Part shown: piece after piece, positions 49,008 through 59,740 of the stretch | How positions within the stretch are numbered: the first letter of the stretch is position 1 | Layout of the letters: the number at the start of each line of letters is the position of its first letter | Origin: Nymphaea colorata | Taxonomy: Eukaryota > Streptophyta > Magnoliopsida > Nymphaeales > Nymphaeaceae | Assembly: GCF_008831285.2 (NCBI RefSeq) | Contig: NC_045146.1 | Coordinates: forward strand, 23,515,703 to 23,579,702 | Direction: 5' to 3' | DNA: 64,000 nt | Position numbers and translations under genes: made by a program | The notes under the pieces: model-generated | Seen by the model: only the letters and a program-made list of their open reading frames with translations | Database searches by the model: none | Told to the model about the DNA's origin: nothing

Positions 49008-52000
49008 TTCTCTCTGGAAGATTCTTAAGGGAGTTCGATCAGTTTTCTCACAGTAGCACTTCCACCTTCACATCTGTAGGGCCATGAGATGGTAAGATAA
49101 TTCAAAGGTAAGATGAGATAGTCATGGGGACTTGAGAGCAAGGAAACGAGAAAAGGCAGAAGAAGAAAAAGGAGGAGCGATGTCAATTTGGAGTTATGGT
49201 GGTTGGAGCAAATGTAGTTCACTCATTATGATGTTATGTACAGATAAATATAGTTCCTCCTGGATTGAAGCGATGCTCGATCTAGCTTATCATAATGAGC
49301 CGGAGAGCAGTTAACCTATGCTTAATGAAGTCAGCCTTAATCAGCGACATCCTTCTAATTTCAAAGTTGACATTCTCGGATTCGTTGACTGATGCCGAAC
49401 TGCAGACCTGTCTAATGCTTCCAGTTACATATTCTGAACAGCATGTTTCTTAAATTCTCGACGTGGTTGGGTTCATGACCTTTTATCGAAGCAATTTCTG
49501 AAGGAACCAAGTAATGGGGGCTTCTAGTGGAGGTCTGTATGGTGGGGAAGGTCAGAAAGAGCGAGCGAGAGAGAGAGAGAGGCCCCTCTTGAAGGCTCGG
49601 GGCTTGTATTTTCAGATGTACTGACTGTTACAAGTGATATGGAGACAGCGAACTCATGAAAGTTGTACACTCCTCTGTTCTAATAGTGGATTTCTTGCTT
49701 TTCCTTTGCCTGTGGCTGTTTGCTTTTACTTTTGCCGTTCGTGTTCTGCAGCATGATGTCATTTATGCTACTGGGGTAATAGATTGAGTGTTTCCGTTTT
49801 TTGCATTTTCAAGACGATTATCTTTTCACCATATGGAGTTTTGTTCTTCCCATCATCCAAGCTTGGAGTGATTAAGCTTTTAAGTAGCCTCAAGGCAAAT
49901 TCTTTTCCTTGTTGATCTTCTTAGAAAGTTCAATCCCAATCAAGTGAGTGGTATCTGTAGGACCGTGACCACCTTTATTTTAGTTGCTGCGATGGCATTT
50001 GTCTTCTCCTACTTATAATTCATGTCCCTATTTCTGCAGAGAATCCAATGAATCTCCATTATTTGTTCTTCCTAAGGTTGATATCATACTTTCATCTTCT
50101 CTTTTACAGCATAAAGGATATTCCTGATGGGTTTTGAATTTGACATCCTCAAATAGTACAATGAGACTATGATTTAGGAATTCCAGTGCCTTGCCTTGTT
50201 GGTTCTGAATATATATCGTCATCTAAGTGTTTGTTGGCCACTACGGTGTAGATAATTTCTGAGACAGTGGAATCCACATCAGTAACCTTGTCGGAAGTTG
50301 AAACTCCGGAAAAAGTATCGGGGAAGTGGAAAACGTGAAAAGGTGGCTATTTTCCGTGGTTGATACTCCTTGGTTCTTGTTTTCATTGTGATGGTAGCAA
50401 ATGAGGAAGATGGAGTTATCAACCGCACTTCCCTGCCTACCTCCAAACTGTAGTAGACTTGAGACTTTTTCCCGGTTTTGTATTCCCAATTAGGGATAGG
50501 TCCACAAATGCTTATCATTGTTAGCGGCATTCTAAACCTTGACTGGTTTTGCAGAGTTTCTCAGTCTTAGCTAGATATGGCATTTGCATCTCTCCATGTT
50601 ACCAGCTGGTTTAATACATTTCTAGGTTCTCCTTGGTCATGGAAAAATTTTGAATCCATTGGAAATTGATCTCAAATTAAACCAAATGTCTGTCTTTAGC
50701 ATTGGTATTATATGTTAACCCATAGTAGTAATGTTTAAATTACTGTTTCTTATGTGGTGTTTTGGCTGTGTTTATTTCTTTTATTGTATCTTTGGTAGCT
50801 TCTGTATAATATTCTTTTTCTTGGGAACAGAGAAACCACTCACAGTCGGTCGAAAAAGATCACCCAAAAGAGAAAAAGCACTCACAGGGTGAGTGGCCTT
50901 GTTATGTTGGTTTAACTTGTGGTACCTACAATGCTTCCCCAACAGTATCAAACACTGTAGGTTGAAAGCCCTTCTCAGACAAGTATCCCCAAACCCTGTC
51001 CTAGAAGAATCCACAGATCAGGGGTTAAAAATTCATGAACAAGGTACCTCTTTGACCGTGCCAACTGCTAGGGTTCTATGCATGATTTCCATAATTGCTG
51101 AAATAGGTAAAATTTCTGAAGTTGCTCAAACAGGCATTGATCTCTGAACTGTTGGAAGGAAGGAACACTTTCCTGCCCAATCAGTTGGCTTAGATAGAAT
51201 AACTCCAAATGGCCCAAGGCAGCATTTGATCAATCTTAAATTCCCGCCCGGGTCCTAGAACCTGTTGCGGCGGCGACTGACCAATCCATTTTATTTCAGA
51301 TCAGTTGGTTTACTCAGAACTGATGTCCAAAATACAAAAAGGAGAGATGCCAAGTATAAAACCTACCAATGAAGTATGGACATATGATCGTCGTATCGCA
51401 ACAGAAGCCCATTTAAGCATCTCCCTTGTGTTTGGTTTATGTCATACCCCTTGTGTCCCTTTCCAAAGCCTGCTTTTTATTAAACTGGATGTGTCTGTAT
51501 TGTTATACAAGTAAAAGAATATCATGTATTGCTGCAGGTAAATCCAATGTGTGTTAAATAAGAGATAAACATAACTCAAGATACCTCATGGTTTTACTGG
51601 TTTCTTACCCCACGTGGGTGTGGGTTGATGCAGATAGAGAAGAAAAACTGAACGGGCCAATCTCGCTGCTCTCTTTAGTCGAAGACAGCTAAACACACCG
51701 GAGGTCAAGTGAGAACGGGCTCTGATGAAGGGCCAAAGATGACCAAGACCCTCACACCATATGCAGCCTATTAAGACTCAAGAATGCTCATGACCAAGCA
51801 AATGTCATCACGGGAAAGAGAAATTTTCACGGCTTAAAGTGCAATGCAAATGCAATTGACATTAAGGAATTGAGCATTATATCGCTGAGAGTGGTGAGCA
51901 TATGATGTCATTTAGAACGGGCACACGAGGGATGCCAATGGAACTTTTTCCTGCTGTGGATCAGATTGTCTGACCCGTATCGGCAACGAACAAGTTTCAT

Positions 52001-54361
52001 CCTTTGATAATAAATCCCTTAGGGCGTATGCCGACGGTGGTGAGGAGTGTCTTAGACAGACGTTTGCTCGTTCAAACATGGCGCAAGTCGTCCCGCGACA
52101 CTATTCACAATTTTAACAAAAAAAAGTACAATTCCTCCTTGTTTTCTGCCGTGCGACGAAGGACACAAGGTAGAGGTTCGTGCTCCTGGCGTTCAAACCC
52201 AAACACGCCTTGGACATCACAGACGCTCTGTCGGTGAGGCGACAATAGGCGCGACAGGTTGACAAAGCGTGGCCATGTGTCTCCCAAGTTGGGAGTAAAA
52301 TTTCTTCAGCGAAAACAGAAAAAATTAACCAGTGCAACTTGCGTTTTGTGGCAGAGTAAATTTTTAGAAGACAGTAACCAAAAAAAAGTGCAAATATCTT
52401 CCATGGTTGGTCGTCTGGTCTTATTGGTTGATCTGCAAAACTTGTTTTTGAACAAAGCTTCAATTTGGTGAAGTTTTCTTTTCGCTGTGTATTTGAAAAG
52501 AACGAAATGATGCACCATTTCGCAGAAAAACGTCCGAAATATTGACATGAACAAGCCAACTCAGAGCCACCAATAAAAGCGTCTATGAGCAACCAAGTTG
52601 GCTTTGGACTTTCTCCCGCATTGATTGTCACCGACAACTTCGAGCTTTATTTGAATACCATCGATTTGTTATTGTTTAGCAACATAGTAGATTTCATAAT
52701 TTTTTTTATTTTACAAACTTATAGGAGACTATTCATTTGATATATTTAGCAAATTGATAGTTGTTCATAAGAGAACAACTTATTGATGTCCAACAATATA
52801 GCATGCCGCTTTGTCGGTATTCACAATATGTGCAACCTATGAAGCCAAGCTGCATAATTTTGGATACTAATGATCATCAGTGTAAATGGATTTTGGATAC
52901 TAATGAACATCAGTGTAGATGGTGAACCTATCTACAGGCTCCTGGAAATGGCTTACATCTGAACTATGTGACTTGAACATATCCTTCATAGATTTTATTA
53001 AATCGCATCATACTTCGAAGAGTTTCCACCTCTAATGAGTGACAGATTATACTGGGAACGCCAGAAGGGGTGGATGGCATGCCCAGTTTATTTAGATGCT
53101 TGCTATCTGTGAATGGAATCAATTAAAATAAACTGCTATCTTGGAAAACAAGATGTTTGAAACATAAGCTTCAATCTGAGGCAAATATCTGTCTAAGTAT
53201 GACTAGACAGCATCCATAATTTCGGCCTCACGTCACGAAAAACATTATAGACCTGTGGTTTCCTCACATTAACAATGCATAGAACTGTCGGCACGCCTGT
53301 GAATGCAGAAATTTTCGTGTCACATGCGCGTGCTTGCATGTTCATGTTCGCACAGTTAAACAACAGTAGACATTTGGCCTCTGAGGCCATAGATTAGGTA
53401 ATGGGACCAGATAAATGGTCAAAGGTGATCACTTGATTTATATGCATCAAAACACATTGCCATTAATAGGCAAGGGTGCCAATACTTAACCCAGATACAG
53501 TCCTCCGGGTTATTCTCCCAAAAATTTAGGAGATGCAATGAAATTGTTTCCTTTAACAGCACTACCTTAGACAGGATATGGAACCATTTCCAGAAACATT
53601 GGCATCAATTCTCGTAGAAGTCCCATGAGACATGTCGAATAAATCGGCAGACATATTACAGGAAAAAAGACCAACTTGCCAAAAGCCTTCGCACTTGGAA
53701 AAAGAAATCCAACTATGAGCCCATTAAGTTCTTCAACAGCATGTCCAAGAAGAAATATGGTGGTTCTTCTTCTTACGGGTCGGAATCATGCTTCCTCTAA
53801 ATTAGATGACAAGAAGAAAAAAAAAATCAAAAAACAAAGATAAAAAGACCATCTCAAACAACTTTCTTTGATCAATTATCCCGTATCCTGACCTTGTTAT
53901 TCCTTATGAATATCATCTAAAGGGATTTCTTAAGCTATTTCCATTATTAGCTTGACTAATGAAAGCATTTGAAGAACCGAAGCAACTGCTCTTTATCTCG
54001 AACAAAGAACAGAAGCATTTTTCAGGATCTGCAGAAAGGGGTATTGACAAGGACGACCAAAGAGACGACTACATTTCTGAGACTTTTCTATGTTGTAGCA
54101 TCTGGCGAAAATGGAACTCTGCCACAGACAGGACATCAATATGATCGAAATTCACATCTCAAATAGTACAAAGCCGCATTCACAACTACCCAAATCTCCA
54201 TTAACAAAAAAACCATCCAAAGTACTACTTCTTAAATCAAACCAAAAAATCAATTCATATCACGCAGATCCACAACAGATGAGGGTACATGGATAAAAAG
54301 AATCGAGTTCACACCATGAGCTCTATGTATAAAGTTAACCAGGCACAGTACGCTTCCTTTC
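49008..54361. other. Gene-poor region between mTERF and FLA7-like genes
   Basis: The first few hundred bases are probably mTERF 3' UTR. A (GA)n tract lies at about 49563-49582. Open frames at 50893-51147 (plus) and 52113-52637 (minus, 174 residues) lie in stop-poor patches, but show no domain I recognise and overlap frames on the other strand. The last part (53960-54361) should hold the FLA7-like 3' UTR. Confidence 0.45.
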
Positions 54362-55138
54362 TTACAACAAAGCAGTAATGCCGCTAATCACCAGAAGGGA
54401 AGAAAGCAAGACTCCACCGCCCACAAGCCTAGATGTAGGTGCTGCCGAGGGTGAGGTAGTTGCAGGGGATGAATTTGGAGAACCATTTGTAGAAGACACC
54501 GACGACGAAGGGGAGATATCTGATACATTAGTGTCTGGAGCTGGAGCAGGCGCGGGCGCTGGAGGAGGGGCGGCGCCAAAGATTGCCTCAGGCAACAGCA
54601 CTCCACCAACTTGGTATACAGCAACCGGGTAGGTCGACAGAACGGCGCTGCCAATCTTGGTGGTAGTCCAGCCGCTGTAGACGTGAATGGTGCCAGAGTC
54701 ATCTGTGAAATTCAGAGTAAATGGTCCTCCTGCAAATGTGGCAACAGGGCTAAGTTTGCTCAGGTTACGGAAGTCGGCCAGGCTATAGAATTTGGGCAGT
54801 GAATGAAAAAGAAGCAAGTTTTTAAGCTGATCCTGTGTGAGGTTTGAAAGAGAAGGTTTTTTAAGGGAGGAGAATGCATCATCAGTAGGGACAAAGATTG
54901 TAACTCCCTGGTGACTGTCATTTGCTTGGTGTTGCAAGGTCTCAATCACTTTGGTGGATTCAAGATAGCTTAGAAACTGGTGGTATGGACCAGTGACAGT
55001 GAGCAGGTCTGTAAGGTTCACAGAAAAGGGAGCAGGGGCAGGAGCAGGGGATGGAGAGGGAGGTTTTGTTGCACCATAGGCCGCTGAACCGGTCATTAGA
55101 ATCATAATGGCAACCTTCAGAAACATAGCGCCCTCCAT
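54362..55138 (-). CDS. FLA7: Fasciclin-like arabinogalactan protein, FLA7-type
   Basis: FLAs are GPI-anchored, O-glycosylated surface proteins with fasciclin (FAS1) adhesion domains, acting in wall and plasma-membrane organisation. Reading from the ATG at 55138 gives 258 residues, close to Arabidopsis FLA7 (254). Seen in order: a signal peptide (MEGAMFLKVAIMILMTGSAA), a PSPSPAPAPAP arabinogalactan motif, and one FAS1 domain (about residues 36-185) with the H1 motif TIFVPTDDAFSSLK, the LLLFHSLPKFYSL segment, and VYQVGGVLLPEAIFG. A second Ala-Pro motif and a Ser/Pro-rich stretch follow. The C-terminus is hydrophobic (GVLLSSLLVISGITALL), as needed for GPI-anchor attachment. Several N-glycosylation sites (NLT, NLS, NFT) are present. 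The frame is open 45 nt further up, but a splice acceptor at 55149 shows that part is intron. Confidence 0.95.
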   Translation of the reverse strand: MEGAMFLKVAIMILMTGSAAYGATKPPSPSPAPAPAPFSVNLTDLLTVTGPYHQFLSYLESTKVIETLQHQANDSHQGVTIFVPTDDAFSSLKKPSLSNLTQDQLKNLLLFHSLPKFYSLADFRNLSKLSPVATFAGGPFTLNFTDDSGTIHVYSGWTTTKIGSAVLSTYPVAVYQVGGVLLPEAIFGAAPPPAPAPAPAPDTNVSDISPSSSVSSTNGSPNSSPATTSPSAAPTSRLVGGGVLLSSLLVISGITALL

Positions 55139-55148
55139 CCTCAGATCC

Positions 55149-55836
55149 CTGAGAGGAGACATCACACAAACAAAAAAAAACAAAGAAAGAAACTAGCCTC
55201 GTCAGATCCGAACCCAAATCTGAGTCTACACAGCAGAAAAATTTGTGTTCAACAGTTCTAAGCATGTAAAGTGTAGAAAGCAAAAGAAGAAAACTGTTAG
55301 AAAGCAAAAGAAGAAAACTGTACCAGTGTATTACTCGTTGAAACCCTAAACTACCAGATCTATTTCTGCATTCAGCCATTCACATATAGAAGCAAGATTC
55401 CTCAATAGAAAACTACATCAAGATGGCTTAGTAAAGCTAAGATACCAAAAAAACGAACCAAGATTCTTCCGAACTGGATGTCCTTTCCCACATTCATAAA
55501 ACGCTGAGTGTTTCTACAAAGGTATGGGGTTCCTACCTCAACAACTTCGTTTTTTTTGCTCCAACGGCATAATGTCGAAGAATACTACCCAATGCTCGAG
55601 GGAGAAAATAAAACACAGCAGTGCTGGGGAAATAAACAAAGAACCAAAAACAAATATCTTCCTGAAAATCCCATTCTTCAGCTACAGTGTTACTCCTAAA
55701 CATTCATGCGAAATGCATTCACCCAAAAAGTCAACACATCCAAGTGACTACAGTGTTACTCACTCTTTGCTCAGAAACTCGGCAGTAGATGAAAAGAGCA
55801 AGTTGCAGCAGTAGTTGCAGAGACAAAGAAACGCAC
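55149..55836 (-). other. 5' UTR intron of the FLA7-like gene
   Basis: On the minus strand an acceptor CTCCTCTCAG ends at 55149, ten nt before the start codon. A donor AAG/GTGCGT lies at 55837/55836. Between them is AT-rich, non-coding DNA. Leader introns are common in plant FLA genes and often raise expression. The intron is inferred from splice signals and the promoter position, not from a transcript. Confidence 0.65.
55274..55321. repeat. Two-copy 24-bp tandem duplication in the FLA7-like leader intron
   Basis: TAGAAAGCAAAAGAAGAAAA plus four bases occurs at 55274 and again at 55298. Confidence 0.85.
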
Positions 55837-55920
55837 CTTAGAGAGAGAGAGAGAGAGAGATGCAGTCGGTCGATTAGGTCAAGGGTAACATGGAAGGGTT
55901 TTATTGAAGATTATATAGAA
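55837..55920 (-). promoter_or_regulatory. Core promoter and first (non-coding) exon of the FLA7-like gene
   Basis: A TATA box, CTATATAA on the minus strand, sits at 55911-55918. About 30 bp downstream in transcription sense would put the start near 55880. A leader with a CT-rich tract (GA on the plus strand, 55841-55860) then runs to the donor at 55837. Confidence 0.6.
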
Positions 55921-57100
55921 AAGGTAGGCATGTGATTTAAGAGTATGTGATGCGGAAAAGTTCTGGTGCCAGCCGGTGGGGGTCGGTATGAGGGGGACTT
56001 TTGCTTGTGCGAATGACTTTCCAACTCCTTTTCTGTCTTTTATTAAGGAGAAACGAGATCAGATCTGGTCGCTTCATGAATATGTTTTCAATTGAACTTG
56101 CATCTTTACTGTCAGTTGCATTCATCCGAGCTTCGATCATTTACGTGCAGGCGGTGGAGACCACCTGAAACACATTATTAAGGCTCATAATAGCTGCCAT
56201 CTATCGTTCCAAGATGGAAAAAGAAACACTACATATCAAACTCCTGTTACACAACCTCTTGCCTAAATTGTAAACCCAGTTTCAATTTTGCAGCAAGTGA
56301 TTTGCTTGTTTCAAAATGTAAATCATCTCGCACTAATTATTATTAAGCTCCCCACTGTACCTTTCTCGGCCTTTTAGTCTTGATCGAAACAACGCCCCAA
56401 AACTGAACCACTACAACAAATAGCCATTTTTGAGTCTCTGAACTCGTTATAGAAGGATTGTATCTGAGTCTGTATCAAAGCAATGGCTCGAGTTGGGGTT
56501 AATTTAGACCCACTCAGTTCATGTAAGTGGGTCCCTGAGGATTGGTGTGAAAAGAGCCTTGCATTTGGTGGCAGATAGAAGGCAGTAATTTGAGTTAGCA
56601 ATTCAGGTAGGCTATCAAAATCGCCCGTGTTCTCCAATTCTTTAGTAATCGCTTTGGAATTACAAGCTGGCCTGTTCCTTCCAACCAACCTGGTAACCCA
56701 ATTGAAGAAATGATGATGTTCTTGTCCCCTTCCTCAACTTTGTTCCTTTTCTTCTACATTCTTTCTGTTCATTGTCGGTCGCCATTGCCATCCTTGCATT
56801 GCCAACTAAGAGATGTGAAATCTTGCGAACACGTGATGCTGAAACTTTATTCAAGGATTTTTTTTTCTGTTTTAATATATATTTCAAGGATGGTGTGCTC
56901 CTTTATATTTGGTGAGAGGTAGCTGTTGTGTCGATTTTTAGCCATTTTCTTCTTCCAGATGGGCGTGAATCCACCCACTTCTCTTCAAGGCGTGCAAGCT
57001 CTAAATTAATAACACTGGAAAGCTGCAATATATTGGACTCCTAGCTGAAATGCTATAATTTAAAAAATTTTGGTTTTGTGAAAACCAATTTTGTTGAAAT
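55921..57100. other. Intergenic upstream of the FLA7-like gene
   Basis: A coding-looking minus-strand frame covers 56374-56718 (starts within HHHFFNWVTRLVGRNRPA and ends GRCFDQD). An in-frame stop lies just upstream and no confirmed partner exon was found. The segment FFNWV is reminiscent of PPR proteins, but repeats are absent. An 18-mer like the U2 snRNA 5' end lies at 56358-56375. Confidence 0.4.
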
Positions 57101-57109
57101 TCGGAGTTT

Positions 57110-57350
57110 TGTAAAACTTGGTTTGGATGTTTAGATGACGAGTGAAAAACTTGGTTTAAAAGCAGTTTTGCTTGAAAAACATGGGGGCAGGCAGCTTTTT
57201 CAAGCCGGTTATGGAAACCAAGTTTTGGCAAAACTGGATTTTAACTAAATCAACTTTTAATGTCATTCAACATTCTTAAAATTGAGTTTGGGGACAAACC
57301 CAGGTTTTATCTCCGGAAACTTGGTTTTAGTTTGTCATCCAAACACTCCT
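57110..57350. repeat. MITE-like unit with inverted GGATGTTTAGATGAC ends
   Basis: GGATGTTTAGATGACGAG (from 57125) and, inverted, GGAGTGTTTGGATGACAAA (to about 57349) match at about 15 of 18 positions with one gap. The interior repeats AAACTTGGTTT and its complement AAACCAAGTTT. The target duplication is unclear. Confidence 0.45.
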
Positions 57351-57489
57351 TAAAACTCATTCATGTATCTCATCTTATCACTTTTTCTTTTTTCTTTTTT
57401 TTTTTTAATACCAATGCAATTCCAGAGAAACCCTGGGCCAAGAGACTTTATCATTGGCTCAACATAATTGCTTAGACTTGTATAAAGGG

Positions 57490-57570
57490 TTGGCACTCAT
57501 AAAAATTAAACTAATGACTTGCCTCACAGTCCACCCAACCAGTTACTCCAAACTCTTTGGGACACATTTT
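57490..57570 (-). repeat. Second SINE-like unit of the 28.8-kb family
   Basis: On the minus strand GTAACTGGTTGGGTGGACTG is followed by GGCAAGTCATTAGTTTAAT and then TTTTTATGAG. Order and spacing parallel the A-box and B-box regions at 28789-28840, with a decayed B box. Confidence 0.4.
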
Positions 57571-57711
57571 TCAAATTCCATTAATGCATCAGGTCCAGCT
57601 CTTGTTGCCTCAGGATACATTTGGGAATAAAAAAGATAAAGTCGACTTTATAAATGTAATATAATTTATAATCTCGTATCTAAAATCATGAAAGATCCTG
57701 GGAGACTTATA

Positions 57712-57930
57712 GGTCATGTTTGATTAGATCTTAGGTCGGCAGTGATCTATATCTACGGTTTTGTAGTCCAAAGCCCCCTCCCTTTTTTCCCCAATTGGAT
57801 CTAAAATCCATGCTTTTTACACTATAGTGTGGATTTGAGATCCACGTTAGGGGTGGATAAAACTGTGGATTTCAGTTGTCATGGATTTTAGTTCTCCTCG
57901 GACCTATATTGATAATCAAACGCTTTTAAA
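57712..57930. repeat. hAT-like MITE candidate
   Basis: The left end CATGTTTGATTAGATC (about 57716) and the inverted right end GCGTTTGATTATCAATATAG (about 57910-57930) share GTTTGATTA, and both have AGGTC inside. The interior holds repeats of GTGGATTT and GGATTTTAG and is non-coding. Confidence 0.45.
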
Positions 57931-59489
57931 AGGAGATTTCTTAAGAGATAGATTATCCTCATTTCTAGTCTTTTTAGAACTAAAACCAAAACTATTGCGG
58001 ATTGAGGTTGAGATCCATCAAATTGGGTGCCTGAATCAAATGGGAGTGAATTGCATTGTTATTATGGTATCAGATCTGATTCAATACTTATACTTAAGGT
58101 CTCACACATTTGGATGTGTATGCATAAAAAAAATGTAGATTGTAGCACTCTAAAAGTTTACTCTCATATTTATTATCATTGTTTTAATTTTTATCCTTTT
58201 CGGGATTAGAATAGAAGCTAGTAGAAGAGTGGACAAGGTTATTACGGTGCAAAAGTTATTTATTAACATAACTTATTTTCCAAGGCTCACGGACGGGTTC
58301 AATCTTGCGTGCGAGGTCTTTTGATTTTAATGTTGTAAAAATTGGTCTGCATTAATTGGTCAATTACAATGGAATTGGTTGTTGAAAGTTTTTTATTTTA
58401 AATTATTTTGATATTTTTTTCATTTATTTTAAAGAAGCATAATAATAATAATAATAATCCAATTCATGACCGGGCCGTTTCTTCAAATATTCCACATTTT
58501 TACAACACTGGTTCTATGATTACTTTAGAACCGGTTTAAATCATCTTACTATTTGCTGATGTCGTTCCCATCATTGATTTCTAGAAGTTTTTCCGAATCT
58601 GTCGTATTAATACGACAGGCGGAAAGCCAGATTCCCCATACGTAAGAAGCTTGTCTTCTTCTTATCAAGAGCAAACCTCGCGGACCGGGCCATTCGATAG
58701 GCTTCCTCTTCCAGCAGCGAACTTCGAGAATGCAGCGGCAGCCACCATCTCCCGAAAATTAGGCAACTTCATAAGAAAGCTCAAAGCTCAAGGTAGAGGA
58801 TGACAAAAGTTGGCTTGGTTCAGGATACTGCCCTGCATCAACGTCACTCTTCATAAATCCTCCTGACACGAACTGCGGTAGTATTTGAATGTCATACTAC
58901 AAACTTGGCGTTTTCGAATTAAAAACAAGCTTTTTGAAATGGGTACGTAATATGGCAGATGGATTAATTCTAAGACTCCACTTACAGCAAATCAGGCTGT
59001 CCCCAACCCATACTTGAGATTCACATCTGAATCTCGTTTGCACCAATCAATGTAGAATGAGAAGCTTAAATCACGACATGACTACTTTTACACATACTTT
59101 GTAATGCTATTGACAATCACAAAGGAGCTATCAGTATGATCACCATAAACGTAGGGTTGCAAGAGAAAGCCCCTCAAACTTTCTTTTTATTATCATTAAG
59201 AAACTATCTTTATCTCCTGCTACATATGATGTTCCCTTAGGTTACTTTGAAATGGAAAGCCTTAAAGTGATCCACCTAACCAAATATGAAAACTGTTTGT
59301 GTGTTTTAGAAAGAGCGAGAGAGGATAAACAGTCTCATAACATTTCACTAAGACCTCCCAACAAGCTGTTAGGAAGGCAGAGAATGTCAAAGGGTAGAAC
59401 TAGCAAGAGATTTAAGTGATAGATAATGTACCGAAAATTACCACAGCAGGTTCAAGCCCCTTGATAAGAGAAGCAACACTGCAAGAGAT
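57931..59489. other. Intergenic, no supported gene
   Basis: A short ATA/AATAAT run is at about 58438-58458, and a perfect 20-bp palindrome at 58599-58618. Open frames are short and show no family signature. Confidence 0.5.
58599..58618. repeat. Perfect 20-bp palindrome
   Basis: CTGTCGTATTAATACGACAG equals its own reverse complement; symmetry stops at the next base on each side. Confidence 0.95.
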
Positions 59490-59740
59490 TCATTTGCCAA
59501 GTCGCCTAGTCTCCACCTTCGTGCAGTCCCAAAATAAGTGTTCAACTGTCTCTTCTTCATTGAGGCATAGTTCTCAGCGGCTTGGAAATTAGAAGCCCGA
59601 CCTCTTTAATGCGTCTCGTGCTTGGATCTTTCTCTGCGTAAGCCAAGCCAGCATTATTATAGTTTCTTTAATTTGGCCAAAACGAGAGAGAGACCAAAAG
59701 TTGTAGACCAATTCCACATCCAAGGACAATGAAGGAGTGC
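59490..59740 (-). pseudogene. Decayed LINE retrotransposon remnant (zf-RVT zinc-binding domain)
   Basis: Read on the minus strand in one frame, the segment gives VYNFWSLSRFGQIKETIIM, then LAWLTQRKIQARDALKR. After two in-frame stops it continues LCLNEEETVEHLFWDCTK and ends in a stop. This is the order of the plant zf-RVT domain that follows reverse transcriptase in LINE elements: a W-L-R-TRD-L-R helix, then CxxC-E-HLFxxC. The first cysteine pair is incomplete (C-L-N instead of C-x-x-C). The upstream reverse transcriptase and endonuclease are not visible. The copy is dead. Confidence 0.75.

Noticed and set aside
52113-52637. 174-residue minus-strand open frame
   Set aside because: Overlaps open frames in two other registers, has no motif I recognise, and no splice partners. 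Low stop density rather than a gene.
54378-54702. Open frames overlapping the FLA7-like gene
   Set aside because: Shadows of the Pro/Ala/Ser-rich C-terminal coding region in other frames.
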